Of a stretch of 64,000 bases of DNA, positions 1-9,511 are shown in pieces. The notes beneath the pieces are model-generated. The model saw only the letters and a program-made list of their open reading frames with translations. It made no database searches and was not told where the DNA came from. This stretch comes from Cupriavidus alkaliphilus (GTDB lineage Bacteria; Pseudomonadota; Gammaproteobacteria; Burkholderiales; Burkholderiaceae). The position numbers and the translations under genes are program-made. Position 1 is the stretch's first letter. Every line of letters begins with the position of its first letter. The stretch lies in the NCBI RefSeq assembly GCF_900094595.1, contig NZ_FMAD01000017.1, forward strand, positions 57,177-121,176. Direction: 5' to 3'.

Positions 1-371
1 CCGAAGGTTTCCCCCTGCTTCTTCATCATCCCGAGCATCTTGAAGTTTTCTAGCGGATAGTCCTCCAGCGGCTCGCGGCGCCGGCCGGCTTCGGGCGAAT
101 CCGCCAGCGTCTTGTTCAGTTCACCGATCTTGGCCTGCGCGAACGGCTCGGGCGCACTGGCCGCGGCATATTCGCGCGGCACGTAGGGCCGGGCATCGGG
201 CACGGGCTCGGGCGGCTTGGCACGCGCACTGCGGGTGGCTTCCATCCACTGGCGCAGCGCGTCCTCATCGCTGGCGCCGCAGGCCCCCAGCAGGCCGATT
301 GCCAGCGCCGCCGCCAGCGTGCGCCGCGACGCGGCCCATGCCTGGGCGCGGGATCGAACGATGCGGCTCAT
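1..371 (-). CDS. pilP: Type IV pilus assembly lipoprotein PilP (3' end lies outside the window)
   Basis: The first 123 or so codons are present and the gene runs off the left edge. PilP is the inner-membrane-anchored lipoprotein that links the PilMNO complex to the PilQ secretin. The N-terminus has basic residues, a hydrophobic stretch and a lipobox LLGAC, putting the lipidated cysteine at about residue 31. A proline-rich linker follows. The ATG at 371-369 overlaps the pilO stop in an ATGA arrangement, so the two are translationally coupled. Identity rests on operon position plus the lipoprotein signal; the HR domain is not in the window. Confidence 0.88.
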   Translation of the reverse strand, partial: MSRIVRSRAQAWAASRRTLAAALAIGLLGACGASDEDALRQWMEATRSARAKPPEPVPDARPYVPREYAAASAPEPFAQAKIGELNKTLADSPEAGRRREPLEDYPLENFKMLGMMKKQGETF

Positions 372-1039
372 TTCGCGCCTCCTGCCTTGGCGGCCGCTGC
401 CGCCGCGGCGGCCTTGCGTTGCGCCGCCTGTTCTTCAGCGTCGAGCGCGCGGTAGGCCATCGCCACCGCCTCCATCGACAGCCCGCCGTCCTTGGTATTG
501 GATAGTTGCAGGTTCTGCATCGACACGATCCGCGACAGCGCCGCGACGTCGGCGTTGAACTGCGCCACCTCGTGATAACGCCCGGTCACGCGCAGGTTCA
601 CCGGGATCTCGGCAAAGTAGGGCTTGATCACCGCCGCCTGCGGCTTGAACAGCTCGAACTGCAGCCCGCGCGCCACGCCGGCATGGTTGACGTCGGCCAG
701 CAGCGCGTCCATTTCCGTCTTGTTGGGCAGCTGTCGCTCCAGCAACGCCACGTGCTGCTCGACCTGCTTCTTCTGCTCGCGCAGCGCCTCGAGGTTGGCC
801 ACCTGCGCCACCTTGGACTGGTACGCCTGCTTCAGGTTTTCCTGCTCCTGGCGCTGGCGCTCGAGTTCGTCGAACTTTGCGCTCCAGTAGAACTGCCAGC
901 CCAGCAGCAGCACCACCGCCGCGGCCAGGACCGCGAACAGCACGCGCGGCGCGGCCGGCCAGGTCTCCGGCTCGTTCAGGTTGAGCCCGCGGAACTGGCT
1001 GGTCAGGTCGGCCAGGTTAATTTCGGTATTGAGCGCCAT
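368..1039 (-). CDS. pilO: Type IV pilus inner-membrane platform protein PilO
   Basis: 223 codons. PilO pairs with PilN in the inner-membrane alignment subcomplex that connects the pilus motor to the PilQ secretin. There is a short cytoplasmic N-terminus, one transmembrane helix at about residues 30-52, a heptad-rich coiled coil (about 55-110, many Q/E/L/K) and a ferredoxin-like periplasmic domain. The C-terminal tail is an unusual alanine/lysine-rich run. Start is ATG at 1039, 2 nt after the pilN stop; the end overlaps pilP by 4 nt. Part of the pilMNOP(Q) operon. Confidence 0.93.
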   Translation of the reverse strand: MALNTEINLADLTSQFRGLNLNEPETWPAAPRVLFAVLAAAVVLLLGWQFYWSAKFDELERQRQEQENLKQAYQSKVAQVANLEALREQKKQVEQHVALLERQLPNKTEMDALLADVNHAGVARGLQFELFKPQAAVIKPYFAEIPVNLRVTGRYHEVAQFNADVAALSRIVSMQNLQLSNTKDGGLSMEAVAMAYRALDAEEQAAQRKAAAAAAAAKAGGAK

Positions 1040-1041
1040 GG

Positions 1042-1707
1042 TCAGGCCTTTCCGGCCGCGGGGGCGGGTGCAGGTGCGGGGGCGGCGGATGGCGCCGAAG
1101 CGCCCGCGGCAGCCTTCTTGCCGTCGGCCGGCGCCTCCGGCGCGCGGTACGCAAAGCGCATCGAGAAATCAAACAGCCGGCGCTGCTCGCGCAGGTTGTT
1201 GGTCATGGTGACCGCCTTGGATTCGACCAGTTCGGCCTTGTCGAGCCAGGCCACTCCGCCCAGGTTGCGCAGCAGCTCCGAAATACGTTCGTTGGACTGC
1301 GCCACGCCGGCGATGGTGAAGGCCTCGCCGGCCTGCTTCAGGCTGGTCAGGTAGACGCCTTCGGGCACCTGCCGCACCAGTTCCTCGAGCAGCTGCACCG
1401 GGCGGTTGCGCTCGGTCTGCAGGCTTTCGACGGCCTTCTGGCGCTGCAGCAGCGCGTCGATGTCTTTCTTCAGCGTGTTGACTTCGCGGATCTGCCCGTC
1501 GAGCCGGGCGTTTTCCGCACTCAGCACCTGGTTGAGCGCCGCCACGGACGCGATGCGCCCGTCGATATAGACCCCGCCCAGCAGCACCACGGCCGCGCCC
1601 GCGCCGGCCGCTGCGCCGAGCATGGTGTAGACCTTCTTGCGCCGCGCCGCCTTGCGGGCTTCATGGTAGGGCAGCAGGTTGACCGAAGGCAGTGTGTTCG
1701 TTGACAT
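1042..1707 (-). CDS. pilN: Type IV pilus assembly protein PilN
   Basis: 221 codons. PilN contacts PilM in the cytoplasm through its conserved N-terminal segment (residues 5-12 read LPSVNLLP, containing the family's NLLP motif). It then crosses the membrane once (about 28-50) and forms a coiled coil with PilO. The C-terminus ends in a low-complexity Ala/Pro tail, about 30 residues, encoded by GC-rich repeats near 1050-1110. ATG at 1707 lies 17 nt downstream of the pilM stop. Length and layout match the family. Confidence 0.94.
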   Translation of the reverse strand: MSTNTLPSVNLLPYHEARKAARRKKVYTMLGAAAGAGAAVVLLGGVYIDGRIASVAALNQVLSAENARLDGQIREVNTLKKDIDALLQRQKAVESLQTERNRPVQLLEELVRQVPEGVYLTSLKQAGEAFTIAGVAQSNERISELLRNLGGVAWLDKAELVESKAVTMTNNLREQRRLFDFSMRFAYRAPEAPADGKKAAAGASAPSAAPAPAPAPAAGKA

Positions 1708-1724
1708 CTCGTGCCTCCGGTGCG

Positions 1725-2810
1725 TTATTGCAGGCCGCGCAGGGCGAGGCCGGCACTGACGATATACGCCGGCAGGTCGCGCTGCAGGTAGCGCTCATTG
1801 ACCTTGGCGTTGGTCGCCATGTTGGCGAACGGGTTCGCCAGCGTGGTGGTGATCCTGGTCTGGTGCTGGATCGCCGCCTGCACGCCGAACAGCGAGGCAT
1901 GCCCGCCGGACAGCAGGATCTCGTCGACCCGGCCCAGGCTGGAGCTGGCGATGAAGTTGCCGATCGCGGACTGCACCTCCATGGCAAGGGCATCTAGCGA
2001 CGGCTTGAGCAACTGCGCGCGCCAGGCTTCGGGCAGCGTGTTCTTGCGCTTCTTGATCTCGGCCTTGAGCGCATCGAGCGTGAACATGCGCGCCGCGCTT
2101 TGCGTGAGCTGGTCGCCGTAGCTGTTCAGCGGCTGTTCGTAGAGTTCTTTCCAGCCCTGGTAGAAGATGGCCTTGGAGCGGCTGCCCCCCAGGTGCACCA
2201 CCGCCACCACCGGCAACGCGCGCGCGTCGGCCTCGGACATCTCCTGCGGCACGCCCAGCATCTGCACGATCGAGCGCTGCACCGCGTATTCCTCGACGTC
2301 CATCACCTGCGGCTTGAGGCCGGCCATTTCGGCCGCGGTCACGCGTTCCTGCACGCGGTCGCTGTTGGCCGCGGTGACGCGCACGCCGATGCCGCCCTCG
2401 GTCTCGCTGGGGCCGATCACGGCGAAGTCGAAGTTGACCGCCTGCGACGGCGGATAAAGGCGGTGCGCCTCGGATTCGACCTGGGAATAGAGTTCGTCTT
2501 CGGACAGGTTGTCCGGCAGGCTGACCGTCTGCGATTCGGTCAGCATGGAGGGAACGCCCAGCACCACGTCCTTGGAGCGGATGCCGGCCTTGCCGAGCGC
2601 GCGCCGGAGCGCAATCCCGACTGCCTCGATGTTGATGACGTTGCCATCGGCAACGGCATTGCGGTCCAGCAGTTCGCTGGCGCATTTTTCCAGCCGGTAG
2701 TCTTGTCTGCTGCCCCCCACGGAGAGCTCGACTACCTTGACACTGGACGACCCGATATCCACGCCGACCGTAGTCCGGCGCAGAAGCCCCGACAAAATGC
2801 CCCGACGCAA
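1725..2810 (-). CDS. pilM: Type IV pilus assembly ATPase-like protein PilM
   Basis: 361 residues of an actin/FtsA-like fold protein on the cytoplasmic side of the pilus machine that binds the PilN N-terminus. The phosphate-1 motif VGVDIGSSSVKVVEL (about residues 15-29) and the late LLSGGHA segment identify the ASKHA fold. The only start fitting the reading frame and a purine-rich AGGGGG upstream is TTG at 2810; no nearby in-frame ATG gives a complete N-terminus. First gene of pilMNOP, divergent from mrcA, the usual arrangement in this bacterial group. Confidence 0.94.
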   Translation of the reverse strand: MRRGILSGLLRRTTVGVDIGSSSVKVVELSVGGSRQDYRLEKCASELLDRNAVADGNVINIEAVGIALRRALGKAGIRSKDVVLGVPSMLTESQTVSLPDNLSEDELYSQVESEAHRLYPPSQAVNFDFAVIGPSETEGGIGVRVTAANSDRVQERVTAAEMAGLKPQVMDVEEYAVQRSIVQMLGVPQEMSEADARALPVVAVVHLGGSRSKAIFYQGWKELYEQPLNSYGDQLTQSAARMFTLDALKAEIKKRKNTLPEAWRAQLLKPSLDALAMEVQSAIGNFIASSSLGRVDEILLSGGHASLFGVQAAIQHQTRITTTLANPFANMATNAKVNERYLQRDLPAYIVSAGLALRGLQ

Positions 2811-3195
2811 GGTGACCCCCTGACTTTTGAACTCGCCCCTGGCTTGAACGCTCTAATCGGGCGAGCCTAGTTTCTTGAATGAAACGTGTGCTTTTTATGT
2901 TGGCCGATTCTCACAAAATCCAGCATCGGTGGCAACGTGCCGAACTGGGCCGAACTTGTTTTTGAGAAGGCCCTCATCAATCCGTTGCCAAAACCCCACG
3001 GTCGTCGGGTTCCCTTCCATGCCTGCCTGTGCCGCGCGCTTCCCCCCGTAGTCACCCCCAACGTCGCCCTGCACGCCGGCATCCGTGGCCTTACATCTTG
3101 TAACAGCGCGATAGCGGCGCCCCCGCCACTGTGCGTCCGGGCGGGCCGATGCCGGAAGATATAATCGCGGGCACCCCTGACTAGGTATTTCCCTT
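2811..3195. other. Divergent intergenic region pilM / mrcA
   Basis: 385 bp without a credible gene. It must hold promoters for the pil operon (leftward) and mrcA (rightward). A perfect TATAAT sits at 3160-3165 for mrcA. I looked for a sigma-54 GG/GC element or a good sigma-70 pair for pilM and found none I would defend. Confidence 0.7.
3160..3165 (+). promoter_or_regulatory. Candidate -10 box of the mrcA promoter
   Basis: A perfect TATAAT in otherwise very GC-rich DNA, 30 bp before the mrcA ATG. No good -35 hexamer is seen 16-18 bp upstream, so this is a partial promoter call. Confidence 0.45.
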
Positions 3196-5571
3196 ATGGC
3201 CACAGCACAACACAAGCCGCCCCACCCTGCCCGTCGTTCGATCTGGACGCGGCTCATGTTCTGGGCGGTGGGACTGGTTGTCGCCGGTGCCGTCGTGATT
3301 GCGCTGCTGCTTGGCTACGCGCTGCTGGTGGCCGCGCCCAACCTGCCTTCGCTGGACACCATCACCGACTACCGGCCCAAGATTCCGCTGCGCATCTACA
3401 CCGCTGACAATGTGCTGATCGGCGAATTCGGCGAGGAGCGGCGCAACTTCGTGCCCATCGCCGAAATTCCGGACGTGATGAAAAAGGCAGTGCTGGCGAT
3501 CGAGGACGACCGCTTCTACGAGCACGGCGGCGTCGACTTCGTCGGCGTGATGCGGGCCGGCCTGGCCAACCTGCGCGGCGGGCTGTCGCAGGGCGCCTCC
3601 ACCATCACCATGCAGGTGGCGCGCAATTTCTTCCTGTCCAGCGAAAAGACCTATACCCGCAAGATCTACGAGATGCTGCTGGCGTACAAGATCGAGGCCA
3701 ACCTGAGCAAGGACCAGATCCTCGAGCTGTACATGAACCAGATCTACCTGGGCCAGCGCGCCTACGGCTTCGACAGCGCCGCGCGCGTGTACTTCGGCAA
3801 GTCGGTGCGCGATGTGACGCCGGCCGAGGCGGCGATGCTGGCCGGGCTGCCGAAGGCGCCGTCGGCGTACAACCCGGTGGTCAACCCGCGTCGCGCCAAG
3901 GTACGCCAGGAGTACATCCTGCAGCGCATGCGCGACCTGCGCTACCTCACGCCCGAACAGTACGACGAGGCCGTGCAGGCCGAGCTGAAGGTCCGCACCG
4001 AGGGCAACGAGTTCTCGACGCACGCCGAATACGTGGCCGAGATCGTGCGCCAGCTGATGTACGCGCAGTACCGCGAGGAAACCTACACGCGCGGCCTGAC
4101 GGTCTACACCACGCTGACCAAGACCGACCAGGACGCGGCCTATGAGGCGGTGCGCACCGGCATCATGAACTACGAGCGCAAGCACGGCTACCGCGGTCCC
4201 GAGGCCTTCATCGACCTGCCCTCCGATCCGGCCGAACGCGAGCAGGCCATCGACGATGCGCTGGTCGAGCACCCGGGCAGCGGCGACCTGCGCTCGGCCG
4301 TGGTCACCAGCGTGTCGCCCAAGCAGGTCAAGGCGACGCTGCTGTCCGGCGAAGTCGCGACCATCGAAGGCGCGGCGCTGCGCTTTATCTCGCCGTCGCT
4401 GTCGGCCAACGCGCAGCCCAAGATGAAGATGCGCCCGGGCGCGGTGATCCGCGTGACGCAGGACGAGAAGAAGAACTGGTCGGTGACGCAGCTGCCGGAA
4501 GTGGCCGCGGCGTTCGTGTCGATCAACCCGCAGGATGGCGAGATCCGCTCGATGGTGGGCGGCTTCGACTTCAACCGCAACAAGTTCAACCACGTGACCC
4601 AGGCCTGGCGCCAGCCCGGCTCGAGCTTCAAGCCGTTCATCTACTCGGCGGCGCTGGAAAAGGGCTTCTCGCCGGCCACCGTGATCAACGACGCGCCGCT
4701 CTCGATCGGCCCCGATACCGGCGGCCAGGTGTGGGAACCGAAGAACTATGACGGCCGCTTCGAGGGCCCGATGACCATGCGCCGCGCGCTGGCCAAGTCC
4801 AAGAACCTGGTTTCGGTGCGGATCCTGCGCGCGATCGGCACGCAGTACGCGCAGGACTACATCACCCGCTTCGGCTTCGAGGCCGACAAGCACCCCGCCT
4901 ATCTGCCGATGGCGCTGGGCTCCGGCGCGGTGACGCCGCTGCAGATGGCCGGCGCCTACTCGGTGTTCGCCAACGGCGGCTACCGCGTCAACCCCTACCT
5001 GATCCAGAAGGTGGTCGACGCGCGCGGCAACGTGATCTCCGAAACCCATCCGCAGCGCGCCGGCACCGATGCCGTGCGCGTGCTCGACGCCCGCACCGCC
5101 TTTATCGCCGACACCATGCTGCGCGACGTGGTGCGCTACGGCACCGCCAACAGCGCCAAGCAGCGCCTGGGCCGCAATGACCTGGCCGGCAAGACCGGCA
5201 CCACCAACGACGCGGTCGATGCCTGGTTCGCCGGCTACACCCCCAACCTGGTGGCGATCGCCTGGATGGGCTATGACCAGCCCAAGAGCCTGGGCGTGCG
5301 CGAGACCGGCGGCGGCCTGGCGCTGCCGATCTGGGTCGGCTACATGAGCAAGGCGCTCAAGGGCGTGCCGGAATCTCCGGAACGGCCCGCGCCCGAAGGC
5401 GTGCTGATGGTGGGCGGCGACTGGACCTTCGAAGAGAACGCCGGCGGCGCCGGCGTGGCATCGGTGGGCCTGGGCGATCCGTGGCCGGGCAAGCCGGAGG
5501 AATCCACGACCCCGTCGGTCGATACCGAGTCCGAGAAACGCAAGATCCTGGAGATGTTCGGCGGCGCCTGA
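3196..5571 (+). CDS. mrcA: Penicillin-binding protein 1A (bifunctional peptidoglycan glycosyltransferase/transpeptidase)
   Basis: 791 residues, typical for class A PBPs. Polymerises lipid II and cross-links peptide stems in the periplasm. A cytoplasmic tail and transmembrane anchor (about 20-46) precede the GT51 domain, with the EDDRFYEHGG signature from E103 and GASTITMQ after it. An OB-like insert follows, then the transpeptidase: SSFK with catalytic Ser476 and Lys479, SKN at 535-537, KTGT at 666-669. ATG at 3196. It stands alone, divergent from pilM, and ends at a strong terminator. Confidence 0.97.
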   Translation: MATAQHKPPHPARRSIWTRLMFWAVGLVVAGAVVIALLLGYALLVAAPNLPSLDTITDYRPKIPLRIYTADNVLIGEFGEERRNFVPIAEIPDVMKKAVLAIEDDRFYEHGGVDFVGVMRAGLANLRGGLSQGASTITMQVARNFFLSSEKTYTRKIYEMLLAYKIEANLSKDQILELYMNQIYLGQRAYGFDSAARVYFGKSVRDVTPAEAAMLAGLPKAPSAYNPVVNPRRAKVRQEYILQRMRDLRYLTPEQYDEAVQAELKVRTEGNEFSTHAEYVAEIVRQLMYAQYREETYTRGLTVYTTLTKTDQDAAYEAVRTGIMNYERKHGYRGPEAFIDLPSDPAEREQAIDDALVEHPGSGDLRSAVVTSVSPKQVKATLLSGEVATIEGAALRFISPSLSANAQPKMKMRPGAVIRVTQDEKKNWSVTQLPEVAAAFVSINPQDGEIRSMVGGFDFNRNKFNHVTQAWRQPGSSFKPFIYSAALEKGFSPATVINDAPLSIGPDTGGQVWEPKNYDGRFEGPMTMRRALAKSKNLVSVRILRAIGTQYAQDYITRFGFEADKHPAYLPMALGSGAVTPLQMAGAYSVFANGGYRVNPYLIQKVVDARGNVISETHPQRAGTDAVRVLDARTAFIADTMLRDVVRYGTANSAKQRLGRNDLAGKTGTTNDAVDAWFAGYTPNLVAIAWMGYDQPKSLGVRETGGGLALPIWVGYMSKALKGVPESPERPAPEGVLMVGGDWTFEENAGGAGVASVGLGDPWPGKPEESTTPSVDTESEKRKILEMFGGA

Positions 5572-5587
5572 GCGCGCTCGCCGGACC

Positions 5588-5620
5588 GCAAAAAAGCCGG
5601 CCGCGAGGCCGGCTTTTTTG
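5588..5620. terminator. Bidirectional intrinsic terminator between mrcA and cyaY
   Basis: A-run, stem GCCGGCC, loop GCGA, stem GGCCGGC, T-run: strong in both directions and placed between the convergent mrcA and cyaY genes. A second U-less hairpin (CCCGGGC-TTC-GCCCGGG) follows at 5625-5641. Confidence 0.9.
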
Positions 5621-5650
5621 CGCTCCCGGGCTTCGCCCGGGATGCCGGCG

Positions 5651-5986
5651 TCAGTGCAGGCTGAGGCTGGCGCCCGCCTGCTCGCTGACATAGCCCGACA
5701 GCGCCGCGTACAGTTCGCCGCCGTTGCGCGTATCGACCCAGCGCTCGCCCTCGCGGCGGAAGTGGAAACCGCCCGCGCGCGCGGCCACCCACAGCTCCTG
5801 CATCGGCGCCTGGCTGTTGATGATGATCTTGGAACCGTTCTCGAATTCCAGTTCCATCACGTTGCCGGTGCGGCTGATTTCAATGTCGGCGTCGGCCGCG
5901 TCGGCGGCCGCCTCGACCGCGGCTTCGATGCGGTCCAGTTCCCGCGTGGCCAGGGCCAGGAACTCGCTTTCGCTCAAGGGGGGCAT
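5651..5986 (-). CDS. cyaY: Frataxin-like iron-sulfur cluster assembly protein CyaY
   Basis: 111 residues, the usual size. CyaY binds iron and IscS and modulates Fe-S cluster assembly. The acidic first helix (many E and D between residues 6 and 36) is the iron-binding ridge. The beta-sheet core is recognisable from INSQAPMQELWVAAR (about 56-70) and the GFHFRREGERWVDTR stretch. ATG at 5986 was chosen as it begins the conserved MPPLSESEF opening. It is divergent from lptM, with 145 bp between the starts. Confidence 0.95.
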   Translation of the reverse strand: MPPLSESEFLALATRELDRIEAAVEAAADAADADIEISRTGNVMELEFENGSKIIINSQAPMQELWVAARAGGFHFRREGERWVDTRNGGELYAALSGYVSEQAGASLSLH

Positions 5987-6131
5987 GCTAAACTCCGAGA
6001 CCGCCGTTGCCGCCGCTGCCCGGACCGGGCGTACGTGGCGCGAACGGCTTTTTTTGTTAAGAATCCTCCGGATGACTGGCCATCGCGCCGGGCCATCCAA
6101 CGCCTTGCCAACAAGCCAAAAGGACGACCCG

Positions 6132-6353
6132 ATGCTGCGTCGTGTTGCGATTGTATCGGCGTTTGCCGCCGCCCTTGCGATGCCCCTGCTGGGCGGATGC
6201 GGTATCCGCGGGCCGCTGACCCTGCCCAAGGTTCCGCCCGAGCCAACCCCGCCGACCGTGCCGGATCCGGGCCTGGGCCGCACCGATGCCACGCCGGCAC
6301 CGGCACCGGCACCGGCACCGGCATCGTCCCCCGCCGCCCCCACCACCCGATAA
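6132..6353 (+). CDS. lptM: LPS-assembly chaperone lipoprotein LptM (YifL-like)
   Basis: A 73-residue lipoprotein. Signal peptide with lipobox LLGGC gives lipidated Cys23, followed by the family hallmark CGIRGPLTLP (YifL-type CGxxGPL). LptM assists oxidative maturation of the LptD/LptE translocon at the outer membrane. The rest is a Pro/Ala/Thr-rich tail partly encoded by an in-frame hexanucleotide repeat at about 6293-6325. It lies directly before lysA (2 nt between stop and ATG), a linkage common in proteobacteria. Confidence 0.85.
   Translation: MLRRVAIVSAFAAALAMPLLGGCGIRGPLTLPKVPPEPTPPTVPDPGLGRTDATPAPAPAPAPASSPAAPTTR
6293..6325 (+). repeat. In-frame hexanucleotide repeat in lptM
   Basis: About five tandem copies of a GGCACC-type unit encoding an alternating Ala-Pro tail. 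The unit is a multiple of three, so copy-number change would alter tail length but not frame. Confidence 0.7.
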
Positions 6354-6355
6354 CC

Positions 6356-7615
6356 ATGACCGCATTCTTCCATCGCCAGGACGGCGCGCTTGCCGTCGAG
6401 CAGGTGCCGCTGGCGCGCATCGCCGCCGAGTTCGGCACGCCGACCTATGTTTATTCGCGTGCGGCGCTGACCGCCGCGTACCAGGCCTACGCTGCCGCCT
6501 GCGCGGGCCGCAAGGCGCAGGTCCAGTACGCGATGAAAGCGAATTCCAACCTGGCGGTGCTGCAAGTATTCGCCAAACTGGGTGCGGGTTTCGATATCGT
6601 CTCGGGCGGCGAGCTCAAGCGCGTGCTGGCCGCCGGCGGCGATCCGCGCAAGGTGGTGTTCTCGGGCGTGGGCAAGAGCGCGGCCGAAATGGAACTGGCG
6701 CTGGCGCAGGACGTGCGCTGCTTCAACGTCGAGTCGATCCCCGAACTGGACCGCCTGAACGAAGTGGCCGGCCGCGTCGGCAAGCGTGCGCGCGTGTCGC
6801 TGCGCATCAACCCGGACGTCGACGCCAAGACCCATCCCTATATCTCGACCGGCCTGAAGGGCAACAAGTTCGGCATCGCCTTCGAAGACGTGCTGCCGAC
6901 CTACCGCGCCGCCGCCGCGCTGCCGCACCTGGCGGTGACCGGCATCGACTGCCATATCGGTTCGCAGATCACCGAGGTCGAGCCCTACCTGGAAGCGCTG
7001 GACAAGGTGCTGGACGTGGTCGAGGCGCTCGAGCGCGAAGGCATCAGCCTGGAGCACATCGACGTGGGCGGCGGCCTGGGCATTACCTACACCGACGAGA
7101 CCCCGCCGGACATCACCGGCTTCGCCACCACGCTGCTGGAGCGCGTTGCCGCGCGCGGCCATGGCCACCGCGAGGTGCTGTTCGAGCCGGGCCGCTCGCT
7201 GGTCGGCAACGCCGGCGTGCTGCTGACGCAGGTGGAGTTCCTCAAGCCGGGCGCGGCCAAGAACTTCTGCATCGTCGACGCCGCCATGAACGACCTGGCG
7301 CGCCCGGCCATGTACGAGGCCTACCACCGCATCGAGCCGGTGGCGCTGCGCGACGGCGCGGCGGTGACCTACGACATCGTCGGGCCGGTGTGCGAATCGG
7401 GCGACTGGCTCGGCCGCGACCGCGCGCTGGCGGTGCAGCCCGGCGACCTGCTGGCGGTGATGTCGGCCGGCGCCTACGGCTTCACCATGAGCTCCAACTA
7501 CAACACCCGCCCGCGCGCCGCCGAAGTGATGGTCGACGGCAGCAAGGTGCATCTGGTGCGCGAGCGCGAGCTGGTCGAAGACCTGTTCCGCGACGAGCGC
7601 CTGCTGCAGGACTGA
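6356..7615 (+). CDS. lysA: Diaminopimelate decarboxylase
   Basis: 419 residues. Catalyses the last step of lysine synthesis, meso-DAP to L-lysine, with PLP. The PLP lysine is K61 in YAMKANSN. GGELKRVL, HIGSQI, DVGGGLG and EPGRSLVGNAG (phosphate and substrate loops), and CESGDWLG (active-site Cys from the partner subunit) are all present, so it looks functional. ATG at 6356, 2 nt after lptM, suggests co-transcription. It converges on msrQ across a 26-bp gap. Confidence 0.97.
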   Translation: MTAFFHRQDGALAVEQVPLARIAAEFGTPTYVYSRAALTAAYQAYAAACAGRKAQVQYAMKANSNLAVLQVFAKLGAGFDIVSGGELKRVLAAGGDPRKVVFSGVGKSAAEMELALAQDVRCFNVESIPELDRLNEVAGRVGKRARVSLRINPDVDAKTHPYISTGLKGNKFGIAFEDVLPTYRAAAALPHLAVTGIDCHIGSQITEVEPYLEALDKVLDVVEALEREGISLEHIDVGGGLGITYTDETPPDITGFATTLLERVAARGHGHREVLFEPGRSLVGNAGVLLTQVEFLKPGAAKNFCIVDAAMNDLARPAMYEAYHRIEPVALRDGAAVTYDIVGPVCESGDWLGRDRALAVQPGDLLAVMSAGAYGFTMSSNYNTRPRAAEVMVDGSKVHLVRERELVEDLFRDERLLQD

Positions 7616-7641
7616 GTTCCCACAGCCCCGTCCGCCGCTGC

Positions 7642-8325
7642 TTATGCGGCGGGCTGGCGCGTCCCCCCGGCTGGCTTGCGCAGCCGCCACCACACCCGCA
7701 TCCCCAGCAGCACGAACACCACCGCGGCGTAGATCGAGACCTCGCCGAAGTCGTTCTTGCCTGCCTTGTGCCACCAGTAGTGCAGGATGGCCAGCACGGC
7801 GATGGCATAGACCAGCCGGTGCAGCGCCTGCCAGCGCTTGCCGCCGAGGCGGCGCACCATGCCGTTGGTCGAGGTCAGCGCCAGCGGCACCATCAGCATG
7901 AAGGCGGTGAAACCGACCGTGATAAAGGGCCGCTTGTACACATCCTTGATCATGTAGGCCAGGTCGAAGCCGCAGTCCACGCCGATCCACAGCAGGAAGT
8001 GCTGCAGGCCGTAGAAGAATGCGAACAGGCCAAGCATGCGGCGCATCCGGATCAGCCAGTTCCAGCCGGTGAGGCGGCGCAGCGGCGTGATCGCCAGCGT
8101 CAGGCACAGCATCACCAGCGTCCAGGTGCCGGTCGAGCGCGTGACGAATTCGAGCGGGTTGGCGCCGAATTGTTCAGTGGCGCCCAGGTACAGCAGCCGC
8201 ACAAAGGGCAGCAGCGCCAGCAGCCAGAGCGCGAGCTTGAGCGCGCGGACCCGCTGCGGCGCCAGCGTGGACAGGCCGGCCGGCTTGCGCGTGGCGGCCG
8301 CGGCGGTGGGAGAAGAGGTGGCCAT
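7642..8325 (-). CDS. msrQ: MsrQ, haem-binding membrane subunit of periplasmic methionine sulfoxide reductase
   Basis: About 227 residues, a YedZ/ferric-reductase-like membrane protein that passes electrons from the respiratory chain to MsrP. About six transmembrane helices are seen, with candidate haem ligands in YGLQHFLLW and in the HRLVYAIAVLAILHYWWHK helix-loop (the two flanking histidines). I chose ATG 8325 because AGG lies 7 nt upstream; ATG 8340 in the same frame would overlap the msrP stop as TGATG and has no clear ribosome site. Downstream partner of msrP. Confidence 0.93.
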   Translation of the reverse strand: MATSSPTAAAATRKPAGLSTLAPQRVRALKLALWLLALLPFVRLLYLGATEQFGANPLEFVTRSTGTWTLVMLCLTLAITPLRRLTGWNWLIRMRRMLGLFAFFYGLQHFLLWIGVDCGFDLAYMIKDVYKRPFITVGFTAFMLMVPLALTSTNGMVRRLGGKRWQALHRLVYAIAVLAILHYWWHKAGKNDFGEVSIYAAVVFVLLGMRVWWRLRKPAGGTRQPAA

Positions 8326-8339
8326 GCGCTCGCCTGCCA

Positions 8340-9341
<1,002 letters not shown>

Positions 9342-9511
9342 GGTTTTCCTCGATTGCCTGGTCGTGCCGGCGCCGGCGGCGCCGCGTGCTTGCAGGATTG
9401 GACTCCGGGCTTGGTCGTGGAGTGCGGGCCAGTCCTGACAGTTTTTTGTGATGGCGTCGAAATGACGCATGCCTGCGCCTGCCAATGTGCCGCAGGCGCG
9501 CTGCGGGTGCG

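Noticed and set aside
2811..3195. sigma-54 promoter for pilM
   Set aside because: No GG-N10-GC element with TGGCAC/TTGCA similarity was seen.
3181..5691. Long minus-strand open frame opposite mrcA
   Set aside because: mrcA shows all class A PBP motifs in frame; the antisense frame has low-complexity composition and no ribosome site.
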